From the NCBI RefSeq assembly GCF_011045195.1, contig NZ_CP049199.1:1674001-1738000 (forward strand): 64,000 bases of DNA. Reading direction: 5' to 3'. Below the pieces are notes generated by a model. The model was not told where the DNA came from, searched no databases, and saw only the letters and a program-made list of their open reading frames with translations. The stretch comes from Caulobacter soli. GTDB taxonomy: Bacteria; Pseudomonadota; Alphaproteobacteria; Caulobacterales; Caulobacteraceae. Position 1 is the stretch's first letter. Every line of letters begins with the position of its first letter. Below are positions 56,008-64,000 of this stretch, in pieces. Position numbers and translations under genes: made by a program.

Positions 56008-56050
56008 GTGGAGAGAGGAAGGAGAGGGGAAGGAGAGGGGAGGGCGGGGT
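56008..56050 (+). repeat. Polypurine tract with repeated AAGGAGAGGGG
   Basis: A 43-base nearly pure purine run contains two copies of AAGGAGAGGGG plus related GGAGAGAGG and GAGGGCGGGG. It could form unusual DNA or a G-rich RNA element in the S10 leader or simply be low complexity. Confidence 0.6.
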
Positions 56051-56209
56051 GTGTTTCGCCGCCGTCAAAACCCGTTCCGAACCGCTTGACGAAACCGATT
56101 CACACACGTAAAAGCCCCCTTCTGTTGGACCGGCTGTGAGCTTTCGAGCTTAAACGCGGTTCGCGAACGACTGCGGGCGGCCCCTTTCTGGGTGTTGTTT
56201 TCAGTCACC

Positions 56210-56245
56210 GGCCCTAGCGGGTGACCGCCGGGGCCTATTTGTTTT
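56210..56245 (+). terminator. Terminator-like hairpin in the S10 operon leader
   Basis: An outer stem (GGCCC at 56210-56214 with GGGCC at 56231-56235) stacks on an inner GCGG/CCGC stem with a GTGA loop, followed by TATTTGTTTT. It stands about 96 bases before rpsJ. The form is that of an intrinsic terminator or attenuator, so part of the S10 message may end here depending on conditions. A competing GTCACC/GGTGAC pairing (56204-56225) is possible. Confidence 0.55.
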
Positions 56246-56340
56246 GCGGACGCTGCGTTCGGAGTCTCCCCCGGGAGGATCCGAGTTGGTCTTTGAAATG
56301 GTTCGAGACGCGGGCGCAGCCCACTAGGAAACCGAGCGAT

Positions 56341-56649
<309 letters not shown>

Positions 56650-56663
56650 GGAGGGCCGAACAG

Positions 56664-57431
56664 ATGACTCTCCCCGCTAATCGTACTGGCGTGATCGCCA
56701 AGAAGCTGGGCATGACCCGCTTCTTCGATGAAACCGGACAGCACGTCCCGGTCACCGTCCTGTCGCTGGACGGTTGCCAGGTCACGGGCCAGCGCACGGT
56801 CGAGAAGGACGGTTACACCGCCCTGCAACTCGGCGCCGGCGCCAAGAAGCCCAAGAACACCTCCAAGGCCCTGCGCGGCCACTTCGCCAAGAATTCGGTC
56901 GAGCCCAAGCGGATCGTCGCCGAATTCCGCGTGGATGAAGCCGCTCTGATCGATGTGGGCGCCGAATTCACGGCTGACCACTACGTCGCCGGCCAGAAGG
57001 TGGACATCCAAGGCATCACCGTCGGTAAGGGTTTTGCCGGCGCCATGAAGCGCTGGAACTTCGGCGGTCTGCGCGCCACCCACGGCGTCTCGGTCTCGCA
57101 CCGTTCGCACGGTTCGACGGGTAACCGTCAGGATCCGGGTCGCACGTTCCCGGGCAAGAAGATGGCCGGTCACCTGGGTCAGGAAACCGTCACCACCCTG
57201 AACGTCACCGTTTGGAAAGTGGACGTCGAACGCGGCCTGATCCTGGTCAAGGGCGCTGTCCCCGGCTCGGAAGGCTCGTACGTCAAGGTTCGCGACGCGA
57301 TCAAGAAGGCCGCTCCGGCCGACCTGCCGCGTCCGGGCGCCTTCCGCAAGGCTGGCGAGGCTCCGGCCGCCGCCGCTGAAACCCCCGCTGAGGAAGCCCC
57401 CGCGGCGACGACCGAAGAGGGCGAAGGCTAA
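56664..57431 (+). CDS. rplC: 50S ribosomal protein L3
   Basis: A 255-residue L3 with the core signatures [27 protein letters not shown] and [17 protein letters not shown]. The C-terminus has an extra Ala/Pro/Glu-rich tail of about 30 residues (from about 225) that is not part of the core fold. A GGAGGG site precedes the ATG. The stop overlaps the rplD start by one base. Confidence 0.97.
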   Translation: MTLPANRTGVIAKKLGMTRFFDETGQHVPVTVLSLDGCQVTGQRTVEKDGYTALQLGAGAKKPKNTSKALRGHFAKNSVEPKRIVAEFRVDEAALIDVGAEFTADHYVAGQKVDIQGITVGKGFAGAMKRWNFGGLRATHGVSVSHRSHGSTGNRQDPGRTFPGKKMAGHLGQETVTTLNVTVWKVDVERGLILVKGAVPGSEGSYVKVRDAIKKAAPADLPRPGAFRKAGEAPAAAAETPAEEAPAATTEEGEG

Positions 57432-58069
57432 TGAAACTCGACGTCATCAAACTGGACGGCGGCAAGGCCGGCTCCGTTGATCTCGACGACGCCATCTTTG
57501 GCATCGCCGACATCCGCGGCGACATCCTGCAGCGCGTCGTCACCTGGCAGCTGGCCAAGCGCCGCTCCGGGAACCACAAGATTCAAGTCCGCAACGAGGT
57601 CTCTCGTACGGGCAAGAAGATGTACAAGCAAAAGGGCACCGGCTCGGCTCGTCACGGTTCGCGCCGTGCGGCTCAGTTCGTCGGCGGCGCCAAGGCTCAC
57701 GGGCCTGTCGTTCGTAGCCACGCGTTCGATCTTCCCAAGAAGATCCGCGCCATGGCTCTGCGCCACGCTCTGTCGTCGAAGGCCAAGGCCGGCTCGATCG
57801 TCGTGCTGGACAGCGCCGTTCTGACCGATCCGAAGACGGCCGCCCTGCGCGCCAACTTCGAAAAGCTCGGCCTGAAGAACGCGCTGGTCATCGCGGGTCC
57901 GGAAGTGGACGGCAACTTCAAGCTCGCCGCCCGCAACATTCCGAACATCGACGTGCTGCCGAACGCCGGCCTGAACGTCTATGACGTGCTGCGTCGCCAA
58001 ACGCTCGTCCTGACCAAGGACGCGATCGAGGCGATCTCGGCCCGTTTCGCTGAGAAGGAAGCCGCCTGA
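57431..58069 (+). CDS. rplD: 50S ribosomal protein L4
   Basis: A 212-residue L4 with the loop that enters the exit tunnel ([21 protein letters not shown] region, about residues 55-78) and the [15 protein letters not shown] block. Its ATG shares a base with the rplC stop. In E. coli L4 represses the S10 operon; whether that holds here is not known. Confidence 0.97.
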   Translation: MKLDVIKLDGGKAGSVDLDDAIFGIADIRGDILQRVVTWQLAKRRSGNHKIQVRNEVSRTGKKMYKQKGTGSARHGSRRAAQFVGGAKAHGPVVRSHAFDLPKKIRAMALRHALSSKAKAGSIVVLDSAVLTDPKTAALRANFEKLGLKNALVIAGPEVDGNFKLAARNIPNIDVLPNAGLNVYDVLRRQTLVLTKDAIEAISARFAEKEAA

Positions 58070-58365
58070 TGGCCGCAACCGCCCGCCACTACGACACGAT
58101 CCTGTCGCCGGTGATCACCGAGAAGGCCACCCTGCTCAGCGAGCAGAACAAGGTTGTCTTCCGCGTGTCCGCCGATGCGTCGAAGGACGAAATCGCCGCC
58201 GCAGTCGAAGAGCTGTTCAAGGTCAAGGTCACCAAGGTCAACACCCTGGTCACCAAGGGCAAGACCAAGCGCTTCCGTGGCATCATCGGACGCCGTTCCG
58301 ATGTCAAAAAAGCCATCGTGACCCTGGCCGAAGGCCAGTCGATCGACATCACGACGGGGCTCTAA
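58069..58365 (+). CDS. rplW: 50S ribosomal protein L23
   Basis: A 98-residue L23 with the start [16 protein letters not shown], then [16 protein letters not shown] and a [16 protein letters not shown] end. L23 sits at the exit tunnel and binds SRP and trigger factor. Its ATG overlaps the rplD stop by one base. Confidence 0.97.
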   Translation: MAATARHYDTILSPVITEKATLLSEQNKVVFRVSADASKDEIAAAVEELFKVKVTKVNTLVTKGKTKRFRGIIGRRSDVKKAIVTLAEGQSIDITTGL

Positions 58366-58369
58366 TCAG

Positions 58370-59206
58370 ATGGCCTTGAAGCACTTTAACCCGACCAGCC
58401 CCGGCCAGCGCGGCCTGGTGCTGATCGACCGCAGCGAGCTCCACAAGGGCCGCCCGGAAAAGAAGCTGGTCGAAGGTCTGACCAAGTCGGGCGGTCGTGG
58501 CGGCAATGGCCGTATCGCGGTCCGCTTCCGCGGCGGCGGCGCCAAGCGCCTGTACCGTCTGGTCGACTTCAAGCGTCGTAAGCAAGGCACGGCCACGGTC
58601 GTTCGCCTCGAGTACGATCCGAACCGCACCGCCTTCATCGCCCTGATCAAGTATCAGGACGGCGAACTGTCCTACATCCTGGCTCCGCAACGCCTGAAGG
58701 CCGGCGACGAAGTCGTCACCGCCGACAAGGTCGACGTGAAGCCGGGCAACACCTCGCCGCTGCGGACCATGCCGATCGGCACGATCATCCACAACGTCGA
58801 GCTGAAGCCCGCCAAGGGTGGCCAGATCGCCCGTTCGGCTGGCGCCTACGCCCAGCTGGTCGGTCGTGACGCCGGTTACGCTCAGATCCGTCTGAACTCG
58901 GGCGAGCTGCGCATGGTGCTCGACACCTGCCTGGCCACCGTCGGCGCCGTGTCGAACCCCGACCACATGAACGAAAACCTCGGCAAGGCCGGGCGCGTTC
59001 GTCACATGGGCCGTCGTCCTCACGTCCGCGGCGTCGCCATGAACCCGGTCGACCACCCCCACGGTGGTGGTGAAGGCCGGACTTCGGGCGGTCGTAACCC
59101 GGTGACCCCGGCCGGTAAGCCGACCAAGGGCGCCAAGACCCGCGTCAACAAGGCCACGGATAAGTTCATCATCCGTTCGCGCCACAAAGCGAAAAAGGGC
59201 CGCTAA
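58370..59206 (+). CDS. rplB: 50S ribosomal protein L2
   Basis: A 278-residue L2 with the peptidyl-transferase-associated signature [19 protein letters not shown] and the N-terminal [16 protein letters not shown]. Full length. Four bases separate it from the rplW stop, and the next stop-start gap is three bases. Confidence 0.97.
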   Translation: MALKHFNPTSPGQRGLVLIDRSELHKGRPEKKLVEGLTKSGGRGGNGRIAVRFRGGGAKRLYRLVDFKRRKQGTATVVRLEYDPNRTAFIALIKYQDGELSYILAPQRLKAGDEVVTADKVDVKPGNTSPLRTMPIGTIIHNVELKPAKGGQIARSAGAYAQLVGRDAGYAQIRLNSGELRMVLDTCLATVGAVSNPDHMNENLGKAGRVRHMGRRPHVRGVAMNPVDHPHGGGEGRTSGGRNPVTPAGKPTKGAKTRVNKATDKFIIRSRHKAKKGR

Positions 59207-59209
59207 GCC

Positions 59210-59488
59210 ATGACCCGCTCCGTCTGGAAAGGCCCGTTCGTCGACGGGTACCTCCTGAAGAAGGCCGACGCCGCTCTGTCGTCGGGCCGCAAGGACGTCA
59301 TCAAGACCTGGTCGCGCCGCTCGACCATCATGCCGCAGTTCGTCGGCCTGGTGTTCGGCGTGCACAACGGTCAGAAGCACGTTCCCGTCTCCGTGTCGGA
59401 AGACATGGTCGGTATGAAGTTCGGTGAGTTCGCTCCCACCCGCAACTTCCCCGGCCACGCCGCCGACAAGAAGGCGAAGAGGAAGTAG
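59210..59488 (+). CDS. rpsS: 30S ribosomal protein S19
   Basis: A 92-residue S19: [16 protein letters not shown] at the start, [19 protein letters not shown] and [14 protein letters not shown]19 forms a head complex with S13. It is in the usual place after L2. Confidence 0.97.
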   Translation: MTRSVWKGPFVDGYLLKKADAALSSGRKDVIKTWSRRSTIMPQFVGLVFGVHNGQKHVPVSVSEDMVGMKFGEFAPTRNFPGHAADKKAKRK

Positions 59489-59491
59489 GCC

Positions 59492-59872
59492 ATGAGCCAA
59501 GCTAAACAACCTCGCCGCCTGCCGGCCAATGAAGCGATGTGCAAGGTTCGCACCTTGCGCACCAGCGCCCGCAAGCTGAACCTGGTCGCTCAGTCCATTC
59601 GTGGCCTGAACGTCCAGCGCGCTCTGAACGAGCTCGAATTCAGCCACAAGCGTATCGCTCAGGACGTCCGCAAGGCGCTGTACTCGGCCATCTCCAACGC
59701 CGAGAACAACCACAACCTCGACATCGACTCGCTGGTCGTCGCCGAGGCCTATGTGGGCAAGAACCTGGTGATGAAGCGTTTCTCGCCGCGTGCTCGCGGT
59801 CGGGCCACGCGCGTTGAAAAGCCGTTCTCCGAGATCACCATCGTGGTCCGCGAACTGGGTGAGGCCGCCTGA
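59492..59872 (+). CDS. rplV: 50S ribosomal protein L22
   Basis: A 126-residue L22 with [21 protein letters not shown] and the C-terminal loop hairpin near [18 protein letters not shown], which lines the exit tunnel. Its stop overlaps the rpsC start by one base. Confidence 0.97.
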   Translation: MSQAKQPRRLPANEAMCKVRTLRTSARKLNLVAQSIRGLNVQRALNELEFSHKRIAQDVRKALYSAISNAENNHNLDIDSLVVAEAYVGKNLVMKRFSPRARGRATRVEKPFSEITIVVRELGEAA

Positions 59873-60621
59873 TGGGTCAGAAAGTCAATCCGGTCGGGCT
59901 GCGGCTCGGCGTAAACCGTACCTGGGACAGCCGTTGGTTCGCCGACGGCGAACAGTACGGCAAGCTCCTGCACCAAGACCTCGCGGTCCGTGCGATGCTC
60001 AAGAAGCGCCTGTATCAAGCCGGCGTCTCGCGCATCATCATCGAGCGTCCGCACAAGAAGTGCCGCGTCACGATCTATGCCGCCCGTCCGGGCGTCATCA
60101 TCGGCAAGAAGGGCGCTGACATCGACAAGCTCCGCAAGGACCTGTCGGTGATGACGGAAGGCGAAGTTCACCTGAACATCGTCGAAATCCGTAAGCCCGA
60201 AACCGACGCCCAGCTGGTGGCCGAGTCCATCGCCCAGCAGCTCGAGCGCCGGATCGCCTTCCGCCGCGCCATGAAGCGGTCGATCCAATCGGCCGTCCGT
60301 CTCGGCGCCAAGGGCATCCGCATCAACGTGTCGGGCCGCCTCGGCGGCGCGGAAATCGCTCGTATGGAATGGTATCGCGAAGGTCGCGTGCCGCTTCACA
60401 CGCTGCGCGCCGACATCGACTACGGTTTCGCGGAAGCCAAGACCACCTACGGCATCATCGGCGTGAAGACCTGGATCTTCAAAGGCGAAGTGCTGGAGCA
60501 TGACCCGATGGCGCTCGACAAGCGTCTCGCCACTGAATCCGGCCCGGCCGGCGAAGGTGGTGGGCGCGAGCGCGGCGATCGTCCCGACCGGGGCGACCGC
60601 GGCCGTCGCGATCGGGGCTAA
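59872..60621 (+). CDS. rpsC: 30S ribosomal protein S3
   Basis: A 249-residue S3 with the [20 protein letters not shown] start, a KH domain ([20 protein letters not shown]) and the helicase-related residues of the mRNA entry channel. After about residue 225 it has an Arg/Asp/Gly-rich extension ([18 protein letters not shown]), which is not part of the core. Confidence 0.96.
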   Translation: MGQKVNPVGLRLGVNRTWDSRWFADGEQYGKLLHQDLAVRAMLKKRLYQAGVSRIIIERPHKKCRVTIYAARPGVIIGKKGADIDKLRKDLSVMTEGEVHLNIVEIRKPETDAQLVAESIAQQLERRIAFRRAMKRSIQSAVRLGAKGIRINVSGRLGGAEIARMEWYREGRVPLHTLRADIDYGFAEAKTTYGIIGVKTWIFKGEVLEHDPMALDKRLATESGPAGEGGGRERGDRPDRGDRGRRDRG

Positions 60622-60633
60622 GGATAGAGCGCT

Positions 60634-61074
60634 ATGCTGTCACCGAAAAAAACCAAGTATCGCAAGCAGTTCAAGGGCCGTATCCACGGCACCTCGAAGG
60701 GCGGCACCCTGCTGAACTTCGGTTCGTACGGCCTGAAGGCCGTCGAGCCTGAGCGCATCACGGCGCGTCAGATCGAAGCTGCTCGTCGCGCCATCACCCG
60801 CCAGATGAAGCGTCAAGGCCGCGTCTGGATCCGTATCTTCCCGGACGTGCCGGTCACCGGCAAGCCGGCTGAAGTCCGGATGGGTAAGGGCAAGGGCGCC
60901 GTGGACCACTGGGCCGCTCGCGTGGCCCCGGGCCGCATCATGTTCGAAATCGACGGCGTGCCGGACGATATCGCGCGCGAAGCCCTGCGTCTCGGCGCTG
61001 CCAAGCTGCCGATTCGTACCCGCGTCGTCACCCGCATCGACGCCGGTGCGGCTCTGGAGGCCGAAGCGGCATGA
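60634..61074 (+). CDS. rplP: 50S ribosomal protein L16
   Basis: A 146-residue L16 with [36 protein letters not shown] and [15 protein letters not shown]. Slightly longer than the typical 137 because of an Ala/Glu-rich end. The stop overlaps the rpmC start by four bases. Confidence 0.96.
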   Translation: MLSPKKTKYRKQFKGRIHGTSKGGTLLNFGSYGLKAVEPERITARQIEAARRAITRQMKRQGRVWIRIFPDVPVTGKPAEVRMGKGKGAVDHWAARVAPGRIMFEIDGVPDDIAREALRLGAAKLPIRTRVVTRIDAGAALEAEAA

Positions 61075-61265
61075 CCAAGATCCAAGACATCCGGGGCCTG
61101 ACCCCTGACCAACTCGCCGAGCAACTGCTCAACCTGAAAAAAGAGCAGTTCAACCTGCGCTTCCAGGCGGCGACCGGTCAGGTGGAAAAGACCCACCGCG
61201 TTGGTGAAATCCGCAAGGAAATCGCCCGCATCAAGACCGTGCTGCGCGCCAAGGCCGCGGCTTAA
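61071..61265 (+). CDS. rpmC: 50S ribosomal protein L29
   Basis: A 64-residue helical hairpin protein with [23 protein letters not shown] and [17 protein letters not shown]. It binds near the exit tunnel. Overlaps rplP by four bases (ATGA). Confidence 0.95.
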   Translation: MTKIQDIRGLTPDQLAEQLLNLKKEQFNLRFQAATGQVEKTHRVGEIRKEIARIKTVLRAKAAA

Positions 61266-61275
61266 GGAGAACGAT

Positions 61276-61515
61276 ATGCCCAAGCGTATCCTCGAAGGGG
61301 TTGTCGTTTCCGATAAAGGCGACAAGACCGTAGTGGTTAAGGTTGAACGGACCATCGTTCACCCGCTGCTGAAGAAGATCGTGCGTCGGTCCAAGAAGTA
61401 CCACGCGCACGATGAGAGCAATGCGTACAAGGCGGGCGAAATCGCCCGTATCATCGAGTGCGCTCCGAAGTCCAAGCTGAAGACCTGGGAAGTCCTTCCC
61501 AAGGCTTCTGCTTAA
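61276..61515 (+). CDS. rpsQ: 30S ribosomal protein S17
   Basis: A 79-residue S17: [23 protein letters not shown] and [16 protein letters not shown]. The ATG at 61276 follows an AAGGAGAA site; the longer frame from 61201 lies in rpmC. Confidence 0.95.
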   Translation: MPKRILEGVVVSDKGDKTVVVKVERTIVHPLLKKIVRRSKKYHAHDESNAYKAGEIARIIECAPKSKLKTWEVLPKASA

Positions 61516-61532
61516 TCTGGAAGGTTTGAACC

Positions 61533-61901
61533 ATGATCCAGATGCAAACTAACCTGGAAGTCGCCGACAACTCCGGCGCCCGCCGGGTCATGTGCATCAA
61601 GGTGCTGGGTGGCGCAGGTCGTCGCTACGCCAGCGTCGGTGACGTGATCGTCGTGTCCGTGAAGGAAGCCATTCCCCGCGGCCGCGTGAAGAAGGGTGAC
61701 GTGCTTCGCGCCGTCGTCGTTCGCGTGAACCAAGGCATGAAGCGTAAGGACGGGTCGCTGATCCGTTTCGACAAGAACGCCGCGGTCATCGTCAACAAGC
61801 AGAGCGAGCCGGTCGGCACGCGGATCTTCGGCCCGGTTCCTCGCGAACTGCGCGCCAAGAACCACATGAAGATCATCTCCCTCGCCCCCGAGGTGCTGTA
61901 A
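61533..61901 (+). CDS. rplN: 50S ribosomal protein L14
   Basis: A 122-residue L14 with [21 protein letters not shown] and [22 protein letters not shown] at about residues 65-86. Intact. Its stop and the rplX start share one base. Confidence 0.97.
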   Translation: MIQMQTNLEVADNSGARRVMCIKVLGGAGRRYASVGDVIVVSVKEAIPRGRVKKGDVLRAVVVRVNQGMKRKDGSLIRFDKNAAVIVNKQSEPVGTRIFGPVPRELRAKNHMKIISLAPEVL

Positions 61902-62215
61902 TGGCTGCCAAGATTAAGAAGGGCGACCGCGTTGTCGTCCTGGCCGGCAAGGACAAGGGCAAGCAAGGCGCTGTGACCCAGGTTCTCCCCAAGGAGAACC
62001 GCGTCCTGGTGCAAGGCGTGAACCTGGTTCAACGCCACACCAAGGCCACCCAGGCTGATCCGCAAGGCGGCATCAAGAGCAAGGAAGCGACCCTGCACGT
62101 CTCGAACGTCGCGCTGGTCGATTCCAACGGCAAGGCCACCCGCGTCGGCTTCAAGATCGAAGGCGACAAGAAGGTGCGCGTCGCCAAGACCACGGGCGAG
62201 GTGATCAATGGTTGA
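61901..62215 (+). CDS. rplX: 50S ribosomal protein L24
   Basis: A 104-residue L24 with a KOW motif ([20 protein letters not shown]) and [19 protein letters not shown]. It initiates 50S assembly. Its 3' end overlaps the rplE start by eight bases. Confidence 0.97.
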   Translation: MAAKIKKGDRVVVLAGKDKGKQGAVTQVLPKENRVLVQGVNLVQRHTKATQADPQGGIKSKEATLHVSNVALVDSNGKATRVGFKIEGDKKVRVAKTTGEVING

Positions 62216-62765
62216 TCAAGCTTACGAACCGCGGCTGAAGTCCGAATATCGCGCGCGCATCCGCGCCGCGATGAAGGAACAGTTCGCGTACACCAACGAA
62301 ATGCAGATCCCCAAGCTGGACAAGATCGTCCTGAACATGGGTATCGGCGAAGCTGTGGCCGACTCCAAGAAGGCCCAGACCGCGCTGAAGGATCTGATGG
62401 CCATCGCCGGCCAGAAGCCGGTCGCCACGAAGGCCCGCAAGTCCATCGCCGGCTTCAAGCTGCGCGAAGGCATGGTGGTCGGCGCCAAGGTGACCCTCCG
62501 CAAGGACCGGATGTACGAGTTCCTCGACCGCCTGGTCACGATCGCGCTGCCGCGCGTGAAGGACTTCCGCGGCCTGAACGGCAAGAGCTTCGACGGCCGT
62601 GGCAACTACGCCATGGGCCTGAAGGAGCACCTGGTGTTCCCGGAAATCAACTATGACCAGATCGAACAGATCTGGGGCATGGACATCATCGTCTGCACCA
62701 CTGCGAAGACCGATCAGGAAGCCAAGGCTCTCCTGAAGGAATTCCAGTTCCCGTTCACGAATTAA
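62208..62765 (+). CDS. rplE: 50S ribosomal protein L5
   Basis: A 185-residue L5: [38 protein letters not shown] and [17 protein letters not shown]. It binds 5S rRNA. Complete. Confidence 0.97.
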   Translation: MVDQAYEPRLKSEYRARIRAAMKEQFAYTNEMQIPKLDKIVLNMGIGEAVADSKKAQTALKDLMAIAGQKPVATKARKSIAGFKLREGMVVGAKVTLRKDRMYEFLDRLVTIALPRVKDFRGLNGKSFDGRGNYAMGLKEHLVFPEINYDQIEQIWGMDIIVCTTAKTDQEAKALLKEFQFPFTN

Positions 62766-62786
62766 GAGCGGGCAGGGAAACACACC

Positions 62787-63092
62787 ATGGCCAAGAAAAG
62801 CGCCGTTAACCGTAATCTCGCGGTCAAGGCCCTCGTCAAGCAATTCGCCGACAAGCGCGCCGCGCTGAAGGCGATCGCCAACGACGAAAGCCTGCCGCTG
62901 GAAGAACGCTTCGAAGCCCGCCTGAAGCTCGCGAAGCTTCCGCGCAGCTCGTCGGCTGTTCGCATTCGCAACCGTTGCGAAGTGACCGGCCGCCCGCGCG
63001 CCTACTATCGCAAGCTGAAGATGAGCCGGATTGCTCTGCGCGAACTGGGTTCGCAAGGGCAGATCCCCGGCCTCGTCAAGTCGAGCTGGTGA
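62787..63092 (+). CDS. rpsN: 30S ribosomal protein S14 (zinc-independent form)
   Basis: A 101-residue S14 of the long form that lacks the CxxC zinc motifs; [28 protein letters not shown] is the conserved end. A ribosome site lies in the 21-base gap after rplE. Confidence 0.97.
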   Translation: MAKKSAVNRNLAVKALVKQFADKRAALKAIANDESLPLEERFEARLKLAKLPRSSSAVRIRNRCEVTGRPRAYYRKLKMSRIALRELGSQGQIPGLVKSSW

Positions 63093-63102
63093 GGACGATC
63101 AG

Positions 63103-63501
63103 ATGTCGATGAACGATCCCCTGAGCGATATGATCGCTCGCATCAAGAACGCCGCCACGCGCAAGCGCGCCAAGGTCGCGACGCCGGCTTCCAAGCTGCG
63201 CGCCCGCGTCCTGGACGTGCTGGCCGACGAAGGCTACATCCGCGGCTACTCGCTGGTCGAGAAGCCCGGTGCGTTCCCCGAATTCGAGATCGAGCTCAAG
63301 TATTTTGACGGTGAGCCCGTGATCGCCGAGATCAGCCGCGTGTCCAAGCCTGGTCGCCGCGTCTATTCGTCGATCAAGGACCTGAAGCCGATCAAGAACG
63401 GCCTGGGCATCTCGATCCTTTCGACGCCGAAGGGCGTCATGTCGGACTCCGCCGCACGCGACGCTAATGTCGGTGGCGAAGTCCTCTGCCGCGTCTACTA
63501 G
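63103..63501 (+). CDS. rpsH: 30S ribosomal protein S8
   Basis: A 132-residue S8 with [20 protein letters not shown] and a C-terminus of [20 protein letters not shown]. The ATG at 63103 is right after a GAGGACG site. The frame upstream belongs to rpsN. Confidence 0.96.
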   Translation: MSMNDPLSDMIARIKNAATRKRAKVATPASKLRARVLDVLADEGYIRGYSLVEKPGAFPEFEIELKYFDGEPVIAEISRVSKPGRRVYSSIKDLKPIKNGLGISILSTPKGVMSDSAARDANVGGEVLCRVY

Positions 63502-63519
63502 GCGCGGGAGGGAAAGAGC

Positions 63520-64000
63520 ATGTCACGTATCGGTAAGAAGGCCGTCTCGATCCCCAAGGGCGTCACCCTGACGCTCGAGGGCCAGACGGTGTCGGTGAAG
63601 GGGCCTAAGGGCCAACTCTCCTGGACGGTTCCGGAAGAAATCGAGATCAAGGTCGAAAGCGAAGAGCTGACCCTGACCCCGCGGAACGAGTCCACGCGCG
63701 CCAAGTCGATGTGGGGTCTGTCCCGCACGCTGGTGTCCAACATGGTGCACGGCGTCACGACGGGCTTCGAGGAAACCCTCGAACTGGTCGGCGTTGGTTA
63801 CCGCGCCGCGATGAAGGGCTCCGCGCTCTCCATCCAGCTCGGTTTCTCCCACGACGTAGACGTCGAGGCTCCGGCCGGCGTCACCTTCGCGGTGCCCAAG
63901 CAGACCGAAATCAAGATCGCCAGCGCTGATAAGCAGGCGGTTGGCGAGATTGCCGCGAAAATCCGCCGCATTCGTCCGCCGGAGCCCTACAAGGGCAAGG
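63520..64000 (+). CDS. rplF: 50S ribosomal protein L6, cut by window end
   Basis: The first 160 residues of L6: [20 protein letters not shown], then [19 protein letters not shown] and the C-terminal [14 protein letters not shown] signature, which is near the usual end. Only a short tail is beyond the window. A GGGAGGGAAAG site precedes the ATG at 63520. Confidence 0.96.
   Translation, partial: MSRIGKKAVSIPKGVTLTLEGQTVSVKGPKGQLSWTVPEEIEIKVESEELTLTPRNESTRAKSMWGLSRTLVSNMVHGVTTGFEETLELVGVGYRAAMKGSALSIQLGFSHDVDVEAPAGVTFAVPKQTEIKIASADKQAVGEIAAKIRRIRPPEPYKGK

Larger units (their letters stand above)
55658..56340. other. Long non-coding region before the S10 operon
   Basis: No convincing gene lies in these 683 bases. 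Small frames at 55679-55936, 55813-56139 and 55905-56111 lack ribosome sites and have no family look. The region contains the barrel-protein promoter (left part), a repeated purine tract (56008-56050), an intermediate AT-richer block and the leader of rpsJ with a terminator-like hairpin (56210-56245). It may hide a leader RNA. Confidence 0.5.

Noticed and set aside
55679..56139. Small open frames in the leader before the S10 operon
   Set aside because: No ribosome site, unusual amino-acid content and overlap with the purine tract and promoter region.

Overview
The window is a high-GC chromosomal segment from an alphaproteobacterium, most likely Caulobacter or a close relative in the Caulobacteraceae. 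This rests on gene content and protein style: a HAMP-array hybrid kinase, an mla lipid-transport operon, an EgtB-EgtD fusion, the rlmB - tRNA-Tyr - tRNA-Gly - tuf order and a standard S10 ribosomal operon. No phage, IS element, integrase or CRISPR array was seen, and codon usage looks even. It reads as core chromosome rather than an island.

Layout. 1-952: the tail of an unidentified gene and a multi-span membrane protein. 1184-5360: a tight operon for retrograde phospholipid transport (mlaA-mlaC-mlaD-mlaE-mlaF) ending in a small secreted Cys-containing protein of unknown role. 5555-19189: a signalling block with three large soluble hybrid histidine kinases (a poly-HAMP kinase of 1947 residues, a REC-PAS-kinase-REC protein, and a GAF plus seven-PAS hybrid kinase), a single-domain response regulator, and a glutathione transferase inserted between the kinases. 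19337-21508: a one-piece EgtB-EgtD protein for ergothioneine synthesis. 21586-22760: a KGG-motif stress protein, a Pro-rich small protein and a DUF1345 membrane protein. 22757-26453: an OmpR/EnvZ-type pair flanked on both sides by EF-hand proteins, probably one signalling module. 26461-45761: mostly metabolic and envelope genes (metallo-hydrolase, amino-acid permease, HrpB helicase, three proline-type or alpha/beta-hydrolase peptidases, PrmA, O-antigen ligase, LtrA, epoxide hydrolase, Bcr/CflA exporter, DUF423, TerC, and a lipoprotein with a very His-rich tail). 45886-48417: rlmB, two tRNAs and tuf with a clear terminator. 48460-55657: DUF5071 protein, a cyclic-nucleotide-domain thioredoxin-reductase-like flavoprotein, fdhD with an FdhF/YdeP-type molybdoenzyme, a DUF2807 protein and an outer-membrane beta-barrel protein. 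55658-56340: a long non-coding leader and promoter region. 56341-64000: the S10-spc operon from rpsJ into rplF, which is cut by the window end.

How the genes work together. The mla genes supply all the parts needed to carry phospholipid from the outer to the inner membrane except a visible MlaB. The kinases and stand-alone regulator probably form a multi-input phosphorelay with no adjacent DNA-binding output. The EF-hand/two-component block looks like a self-contained Ca2+ or cation-responsive circuit. TerC and the His-rich lipoprotein may handle a divalent metal together. FdhD should activate the molybdoenzyme encoded directly after it.

Start codons were revised inward where the longest frame began with a poor TTG/GTG or ran through RNA genes. 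Functions rest on recognised family motifs read by eye; no database search was possible.
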